In this document: positions 57,555-64,000 of the stretch, piece by piece
Layout: every line of letters starts with the position of its first letter
Position numbering within the stretch: position 1 is the first letter of the stretch
Origin: Cymodocea nodosa
Taxonomy: Eukaryota; Streptophyta; Magnoliopsida; Alismatales; Cymodoceaceae
DNA: 64,000 nucleotides
Assembly (NCBI GenBank): GCA_036874045.1
Contig: JAZBRI010000011.1
Span: forward strand, 124,001-188,000
Direction of reading: 5' to 3'
Program-made: the position numbers and the translations under genes
Notes under the pieces: model-generated
Database searches by the model: none
The model's input: the letters and a program-made list of their open reading frames with translations, nothing else
What the model was told of the DNA's origin: nothing

Positions 57555-59307
57555 TATTCAAGTATATAAACTAGGAAATGATTAGAATGACAATTACTAG
57601 AAGCTTTTATTCAGATACAAAACAAAACCAAAGGGAAATCCTAACTAGCATTCCTTTTCGTAGGTGTAACGACTACATTTAGCATATGTAGTAAGCCGTT
57701 AAACCCCTAGGCTACCCTAGTGGTGGAGTTTTGTCTCCGGTGGGTTTTTAGTAGATACACCCACAAAGTCCAAATCAAAATAAAAAGAAAACACAACTAA
57801 AAACAATCAAAAGACAAGTAAATAAGATACCCAACAAAACAAAGACAAAGATCAGACTCGAATGAGAAATTATTAAGCTCAATGGTGCTATAAGGTCAAT
57901 AGGCATAATGGTAGCTCAGTAAAAAAGAAACCTCACTAGTTCTTTAGATTCCAATAAGCCCATATTAGAGTGTAAGAGGAGTCACCTTATCAAAAGGACC
58001 ATTTGCCTTGATACAATAAGAATCTCACCCTCACTACACATAAGAACATATAATGCACATGACTATGAATATGCAGTAATAATCAAATAATAGGTAGTGA
58101 CTACAACTCCCTCTCTTCTGTTGAGAAATGTTGTAAAATGTCTAGTACAAGTTACAAAGGTACCAACTACATAGCATGCCAAACACCCATATGCATAGAA
58201 GAAGGGAAAGTTAGAAATTAAAGAAAGTTAGCTACTTTCTTTCTTCCCATATGATCTTTAAGCTCCCTTTTCAATGTTACTTGCTTCTTCTTTCTTTCTT
58301 TCTTTCTTTTTTCCATTTTTGTTTTCATTCTTTTCTTTTTTTTCTTTTTTTTCAGAACCTTGATTCCCAACAAAACTTGCTTAGCATGTTAGTAATGATA
58401 ACCTTGGTACTTTCTTAGGCATATCCTTCAAAATCTCATAAAAGTTTGGGAGGATCTTAAAAAAAATCTCACCTTAAGGTTACATAATATGCAAACCTCT
58501 TTGTGGTGGCACTCAGCTTGGGATCACTCAAATAAGTGCATCAAACAAGGCATTAATCCTAGTGATAAAGAAGACTTCACTCAAGGCACAACTAACATGA
58601 GACTCATCTTTCTCTAAAGAACATAAAAATAGGTCCACACTTTAGGTTCTGGAGTCCACTCAAAAAGTAATGGGGCTAAACCCATAAATCCTAATAGCAT
58701 TTCTTGAGTTTCAAAATTTCATCACTTGGGTCTAATCAAAACACAATGTAAGAACAATAACAACAAAAATAATAAGAAAAACACATGAAAATTCACTAAC
58801 ATCACAAAAAATACATGAAAACACAATAAAAATAACGAGAATAATCTACATGCCACCCCCCCACACTTAAATGATGCAGTCCTCAATGAATCTATTATGA
58901 CACTTAAGTATGGAAATGTTATGCATGTAGATGATCTATTATTACTCTGAACAAATAAGAAGTAAAAGGCAAGGTAAGCAAACAGATGTCTCTTCGAGAT
59001 ATGCAAACACAAGCATAAAGCATATAAAGTTTTATTCCTAAAGACATGCAATGGAGATTGCGTAGCATATCCATAGAAAAAATGTATACTATAAAATTCG
59101 TGCAAATGCAATAGAGAGTAGAGAGATGTATTATTGCGTACCTTGCTCTTGGACACATAAAGGAAACTACAAAACTAACAAACAGATCAAAACTGAAGAA
59201 AATAGAATACAAAGCATATGAAATAAAGACATATAAAGTAGAAATTTTTATTTTATTTTATTATTATTATTATTTTTTTTTTTACACTACCACTTGTGAG
59301 AATAAAA
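57555..59307 (-). other. Non-coding 3' module of element D
   Basis: No gene is seen. The module contains a (TTTC)n-rich homopyrimidine tract at 58285-58350, the inner polypurine tract at 58856-58862, a donor-like AAG/GTACGC (GT at 59141-59140, minus) and an A/T microsatellite at 59245-59283. The plan is the same as in A, C and E. Confidence 0.6.
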
Positions 59308-60708
59308 TCAAGAAGTACTTCCCCCCCCATGATTGGTTCTAGGGTTGGGCACAGGCTGACTAGGAAATGATTGCCTATCCGTGGATGGTGTAGAGGCGGG
59401 TAACAACCATGCAAGTTGGGATTCTATATGCTGAATTGCAAGTGAATGCTCAGTCAGAACAGGTGTTATTTTTAGCATCGTTTGGATGCCTTTTTCCATT
59501 TCAATTAATCTCTTCTCCAAATCCATAATAGAAGGCTGGGGAGGGGCTGGCAAAGCTGGTAAAGCTTGGGTAGGGTGACTAGACTGTGATGTTCCAACTC
59601 CTAATCCAATTGATGGCCCACCACCCCTATGATTATCTTACGTCTTCCAAGAGAAGTTTGGGTGGTTTCTCCAATTTGGGTTATAATATTGAGAGCTATA
59701 ACCTCCTCGAAAATTTTGCATAGCACAGACTGGCTCAGTTTGCCCATAAATCACAGGACATTAATCAATACTATGGTTATCAAGGCCACACCCCTCACAA
59801 TGAATCTTAGAAATGTTGATAATGGGATCCTTCTTCTTATGAAGATTTAGAACTTCTTTCATTTGTTCCTCTAGCTTAGTCATTTTAGAACTCATTCGAG
59901 CTTCTAAGGTTGTTAGGGGCTCCACAACATGAACCCCTCTACTCAATGTAGCACCTATACTCCTATCTCCTGATGATGTAGGAGATGGTTCTTCCCATTG
60001 GATAGTTTGTTTCGCTAAACGCTCATATGCCTCCCAAGCTTCGTCTTCATTAAATTGCAGAAACTTCCCAGAGTACATGGATTCCAATAACTGCTTCGAA
60101 GAAGCATTCAATCCTTCATATAAAATAGTACATTTCTTTGCTTTTTCGATGCCATGATTAGGACATCTTGCTAATAAGGTTCTGAAACGCTCAAAGAATC
60201 TCCAAAAGGTCTCATCAGTTTTCTATTTAAAACTAAGTATGGAATTCTTTAATTGAATAGTGCGGTGGATGGGGTTATACTTTTTGAGAAAAGCCGCACA
60301 GAATTCTACCCAAGAGTTTATAGAAGATGGTGCAAGACTATTCATCCAACACTTGGCATCATCTTTAAGTGCAAATGGTATGAATCTTAATCGTATAGCA
60401 TCCATGGGTATGTTAGGGATGTGCACCAATCTACAGACTTCATTGAATTCTTGCAAAAATAGATAAACGTCCTCATTTTCTCGGCCTAAGAATCTTGGCA
60501 ATTGACTTATATAACTGGAGTGTAACTCAAATTTCTGACCTTCAATATGAGGTAGAACTAAGCAAGATGATTGGTCAACTTGGGGTGGATAATAAATATC
60601 TGCTAAAGGCGTAAGTCCCATTTGGTTGGCCATTTCTACAACTGGTGGGTCTAAGTCCTCTACCCTAACTAGTCTATTTGCTCTCGTCCGTCTCCAATGA
60701 CTATCCAA
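59308..60708 (-). pseudogene. gag: Gag gene of element D, located downstream of integrase
   Basis: The frame of about 466 codons from roughly 60708 (first ATG-like choice uncertain; the frame opens with DSHWRRTRANRLVR, similar to the start of A/C Gag) ends at 59308. The capsid region (FELHSSYISQLPRFLG, LQEFNEVCRLVHIP, IRLRFIPFALKDDAK) is at residues about 55-150. A zinc knuckle (CEGCGLDNHSIDxC) lies near residue 305, the NPNWRNHPNFSW motif near 346, and a C-terminal coiled coil at 385-466. Stops where Gln or Trp is expected (about 60222, 59762, 59640) break it. It starts only about 270 bp downstream of the integrase stop, on the same strand, so D also has pol before gag. Confidence 0.85.
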
Positions 60709-60977
60709 TGTAACAAATAACTAAAGTAATATGAAGTGCAACAAAAGTGTAAATAGGAAAAGCGTACCAATTATATGTTTTCTTCAAGTCCTGCTAAGAA
60801 AAACACATTAGAATGGGTAGTGCTCTATTGAATAATTTCAAAGAAAAGAATTACTGATACAACAAGAATGGTAGAAGTTACGACATAAACAATTAATATA
60901 AAAACTAAACAACTCAATAAGCATAAACTAACAAGGAAAAAATAAGTATGTAAATAAATAAATATATTAACACTACC
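60709..60977 (-). other. Spacer between integrase and gag in element D
   Basis: The spacer is AT-rich and non-coding. On the minus strand it contains an acceptor-like TTTTTCTTAGCAG ending at 60791 and, 23 nt on, a donor-like TTG/GTACGC (GT at 60767-60766). A very small exon between them is possible but unproven. No primer site or LTR edge lies here, so gag and pol belong to one element. Confidence 0.5.
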
Positions 60978-63900
60978 CTAACCATAGATGGGTTCCAATA
61001 GATCTTGCTCTATAGAAGGTTGTCCCATCTTCTGGTTTAGAAATAGCTTTAGGCAGTGGCCATTGACTTTAAATTCATCCTTTGTTTTTGGGTTTTCTAT
61101 ATCCACCGCTCCATGAGGGTACATCTTCTTCACAATATAGGGGCCACTCCATCTTGATCTAAATTTCCTAGGGAAAATGTGGAGCCTAGAGTTATAAAGT
61201 AGCACTTGCTGGCCCGGTTGAAATTCCTTCCTCAAAATCTTCTTATCATGGAATATTTTGGCCTTTTCTTTAGCTATTCTAGAATTCTCATAAGCCTCGT
61301 TCCTTAATTCTTCTAGTTCCATGATCTGTAGGTTTCTTGCTTGTTTAATTGCATGCTCATCCAAGTTGAGTTTCTTAATTGCCCACATAGCTTTATGTTC
61401 TAACTCAACTGGCAAATGACATGCTTTACCATAAACAGCTCTAAATGGCGACATTCCCAAGACATTCTTGTAGGCAGTTCTATATGCCCATAAAGCTTCA
61501 TCTAATTTTTCCGCCCAATCCTTCTTATTTGGTCCTATTATTTTCTTGAGAATTTGCTTTATTTGCATTCTCCACTTGACCATTAGTTTGAAGGTGATAC
61601 GAGGTTGCCATTTTATGCGTTATTCCATATTTCTTCATTAGAGCCTCAAAACTCTTACTATTGAAATGAGTTCCCCGATCACTGATTATTGCTCGTGGAG
61701 TGCCAAAGCGAGAGAAAATGTGAAACCTAATAAAATTAATCACTACTTTAGTATCACAAGATTTAGTGGGGATGGCCTCTATCCACCTAGACACATAATC
61801 AATAGCCAATAAGATATAAAAATAGCCTCTAGAATTCGGAAAAGGGCTCATAAAGTCTATTCCCCACAAATAAAAAATCTCAACTTCAATTACTGGTGTG
61901 AGTGGCATCATATCTTTCCTTCCTATCTTGCCCACTCTTTGACATGATTCACAAGTTTTGTAGTGATTAAAGGCATCCTTAAAAATTGTTGGCCAAAAGA
62001 AGCCGCCTTGAAGGACCTTGGCTGCTGTTTTCCTTGAGCTCAAATGACCTCCTCCAGGTTGGTCATGGCAAAAATTTAGCACACTTGCAATCTCCGAGTC
62101 AGGTATACATCTCTATACTATTAGATTTGGACAGTTTTTAAACAAATATGGGTCATCCCAATAAAAATCTCTAACTCGAAATAAAAATTTCTTTTTCTCC
62201 CTAGATGACTAATGAGGGGGTATTAACCCAACAGCTAAATAGTTGACTATATCTGCATACCAAGGGCTAGGGTTAATGGCAAATACTTGTTCATCAGGGA
62301 AAGAATCATTGATAGGTGGGCCTACAGGTGGTGAAGTAAGGCGGGACAAATGATCAATGACCACATTTTCACATCCCTTTTTATCCTTAATTTCAATGTC
62401 AAACTCCTGTAGTAATAAAATCCACCTAATTAACCTAGACTTGGCATCCTTCTTTGCTAACAAATATTTAATAGCAGAATGGTCAGTGTAAATTACAATA
62501 TGAGACCCAATAAGGTAAGATCTAAACTTTTCTAAAGCAAAAACCACGGCCAGGATCTCCTTCTCAGTAACAGTGTAATTCAATTGAGCACCGATCAATG
62601 TCTTGCTAGCATAATATATTACCCATGGTAAATTATCTAGTCTTTGTCCAAGTACAACTCCTAATGCATAATCTAAAGCATTAGTCATAAGTTCAAATGG
62701 TTCATTCCAATCTGGGGAATGCACTATAGGTGCTGTCGTTAAAGCTCTCTTCAATTGCTTGAAGGCATCATGACAAAGTTTAGAAAACTCAAAAGGGTGA
62801 TCCTTCACAAGCAATGAAGTCAATCGACGGGCAATTTTACTAAAGTCCTTAATAAATCTACGGTAAAATCCAACATGACCGAGAAAAGCTCTAATATCTC
62901 TCATAGACTTTGGAGTTGGAAGATTAGCAATCAAATCAACTTTTGCTTTATCTACATCCAAGCCCCTCTTTGATACAATATGACCAAGTACAACACCTTG
63001 TTGTACCATGAAATGACATTTTCCCCAATTTAGTACAAGGTCATATTCTATACACCGTTGAAGTACCAACTCTAAGTGATGTAGACATTCCTTAAAAGAG
63101 GACCCTGATATGGAAAGATCATCCATAAATATTTCTAAGAATCTTCCAATCATATCAGAAAAAATACCTGTCATGCACCTTTGAAAGGTTGCAGGTGCAT
63201 TGCATAGCCCAAACGGCATTCGTCGAAAAGCAAAAGTTCCAAAGGGACAGGTAAATGTCGTCTTATCTTGGTCTTCTAGTGCGACAGGGATCTGATTGTA
63301 GCCTGAATAACCATCTAAAAAACCATAAAACTCTTGCCCTGCTAATTTCTCTAACATTTGATCTGTAAAGGGCAAGGGGAAGTGATCTTTCCAAGTGGCT
63401 ACATTCAATTTCCTATAATCGATGCAAACTCTCCACCCTAACTGCACTCGCGTTGGTACTAGTTCATTATGGTTGTTCTGTACTACAGTTATTCCAGATT
63501 TCTTTGTGACCAGTTGGACTGGTGAAACCCAAATAATATCTGAAATAGCAAAAATAATTCTATGATCTAACCACTTTTGAAGTTCTTTCCTTACTACTTC
63601 ACTCATATTGGGGTTAAGTCTTCTTTGTGGATCTCTAGAAGGTCGAATCTCCTCATTTACTTGGATCCTATGTTGGCATATAGCAAGACTCACCCCCTTA
63701 ATATCTGCTATTGTCCAACCAATAGCTTCCTTATTTCTTCTTAGAACCTCAAGTAATTCCTCTTCTTACTCTAATGCTAGAGTAGAAGCAATGATCACAG
63801 GAAGAGTTTCACCTTCCTCTAAGTAAACATACTTAAGCTCTTGGGGTAAAGGTTTAAGTTCTAACTCTAAAGGTTCCACAATTGATGGTTTCTTAATTGG

Positions 63901-64000
63901 TCGAGGTTCAAATAAAGTATAATCCAATGGTGCTACATAGTTCACTACATTGATTTCTGCTTCATTATTATCTTCCAATGATTCATCTATGTCAACAACA
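60978..64000 (-). pseudogene. pol: Pol gene of element D (protease-RT linker, RT, RNase H, integrase; 5' end outside window)
   Basis: The linker (64000-63700) is followed by RT with [17 protein letters not shown] (near 63120) and the Ty3/gypsy connection, RNase H with [16 protein letters not shown] (near 62480), then integrase with an HHCC finger (62065-61935), catalytic D-D-E in GIDFMSPF, SDRGTHF and GQVEN, and a C-terminal domain ([23 protein letters not shown]) ending at TAA near 60978. RT-RNase H is open from 63693 to 62209. Breaks: a stop near 63766, one at 62209, one near 62115 and a frameshift near 61560. Athila-like wording links it to A/B. Protease lies beyond the window. Confidence 0.92.

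Larger units (their letters stand above)
43150..64000 (-). mobile_element. Element C: A-family retrotransposon interrupted by F and D (right end outside window)
   Basis: C's own pieces are 43150-48278, 54125-54894 and whatever lies beyond D. They carry, colinear with A, the polypurine tracts, F-box gene, gag and the C-terminal part of ORF-X. The pol region expected upstream of ORF-X is outside the window. Confidence 0.8.
54895..64000 (-). mobile_element. Element D: second Athila-like Ty3/gypsy family, right end outside window
   Basis: A complete 3' LTR (54895-57516) with perfect 8-bp inverted termini (TGTAAGGA/TCCTTACA), polypurine tract, 3' module, gag and most of pol, all on the minus strand. 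It is inserted in C's ORF-X; the left site duplication would be GTCTG (54890-54894), its partner lying outside the window. Its proteins are clearly related to, but distinct from, those of A/B/C, and its long RT-RNase H frame (494 codons) is unbroken. Confidence 0.88.

Noticed and set aside
58722..59212. Minus-strand ORFs after D's gag (up to 144 residues, hydrophobic) as an env-like gene
   Set aside because: They span the inner polypurine tract and a donor-like site, overlap in two frames, are simple-composition and have no counterpart in A, C or E.

Overview
This window is intergenic nuclear DNA of a flowering plant (species not identifiable from sequence). It is AT-rich and built almost entirely of nested LTR retrotransposons. 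I see no ordinary host gene, tRNA, rRNA or CRISPR array. Plant origin rests on Athila-like Ty3/gypsy pol genes with tRNA-Asp-type primer sites, SIRE/Maximus-like and Tork/TNT1-like Ty1/copia elements with initiator-Met-type primer sites, and a plant-type F-box gene.

Layout. Elements A, B and C are copies of one minus-strand Athila-like family with LTRs of about 1.7-1.9 kb. A spans 1914-35094 and sits inside the 3' LTR of B (B pieces at 231-1913 and 35095-43149; site duplication CCTAC/CCTGC). A's 5' LTR is split by a plus-strand SIRE-like copia element (16773-33436, ATTAA site duplication). That element is split in turn by E (20127-28155), a gene-less minus-strand gypsy element with 2.18-kb LTRs. 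B and C share one LTR (41230-43149), as in an LTR-recombined tandem dimer. C runs right from there and is interrupted by F (48279-54119, plus-strand Tork-like copia, 305-bp LTRs, ATTTC site duplication) and by D (54895 to beyond 64000, a second minus-strand Athila-like family with 2.6-kb LTRs). Positions 1-230 are the tail of a further tandem LTR unit.

How the genes are arranged. Read along the minus strand, the A/B/C family runs LTR - primer site - zinc knuckle/protease/RT/RNase H/integrase - ORF-X - gag - F-box gene - polypurine tract - LTR. D also carries gag downstream of integrase. Canonical Ty3/gypsy elements have gag first, so pol-before-gag order in two LTR families is the main candidate for something undescribed. 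A captured F-box gene just before the polypurine tract is the second. Both A and C carry it, and all coding regions are decayed.

Non-coding structure. The 3' modules of A, C, D and E share two polypurine tracts 1.2-1.3 kb apart, most with a small hairpin beside them, and a splice-donor-like GTAYGY upstream of the inner one. Several classes of short gapped palindromes, most built on a GTTA...TAAC core, recur in the LTRs and intergenic gaps of unrelated elements. Primer-site regions are multiplied in tandem in E (three) and B (two). Premature stops are mostly TAG or TAA where CAG, CAA or TGG is expected, as cytosine deamination would produce. Boundaries come from visible LTR termini, primer sites, purine tracts and site duplications. 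Family names come from recognised motifs, not from a database search.
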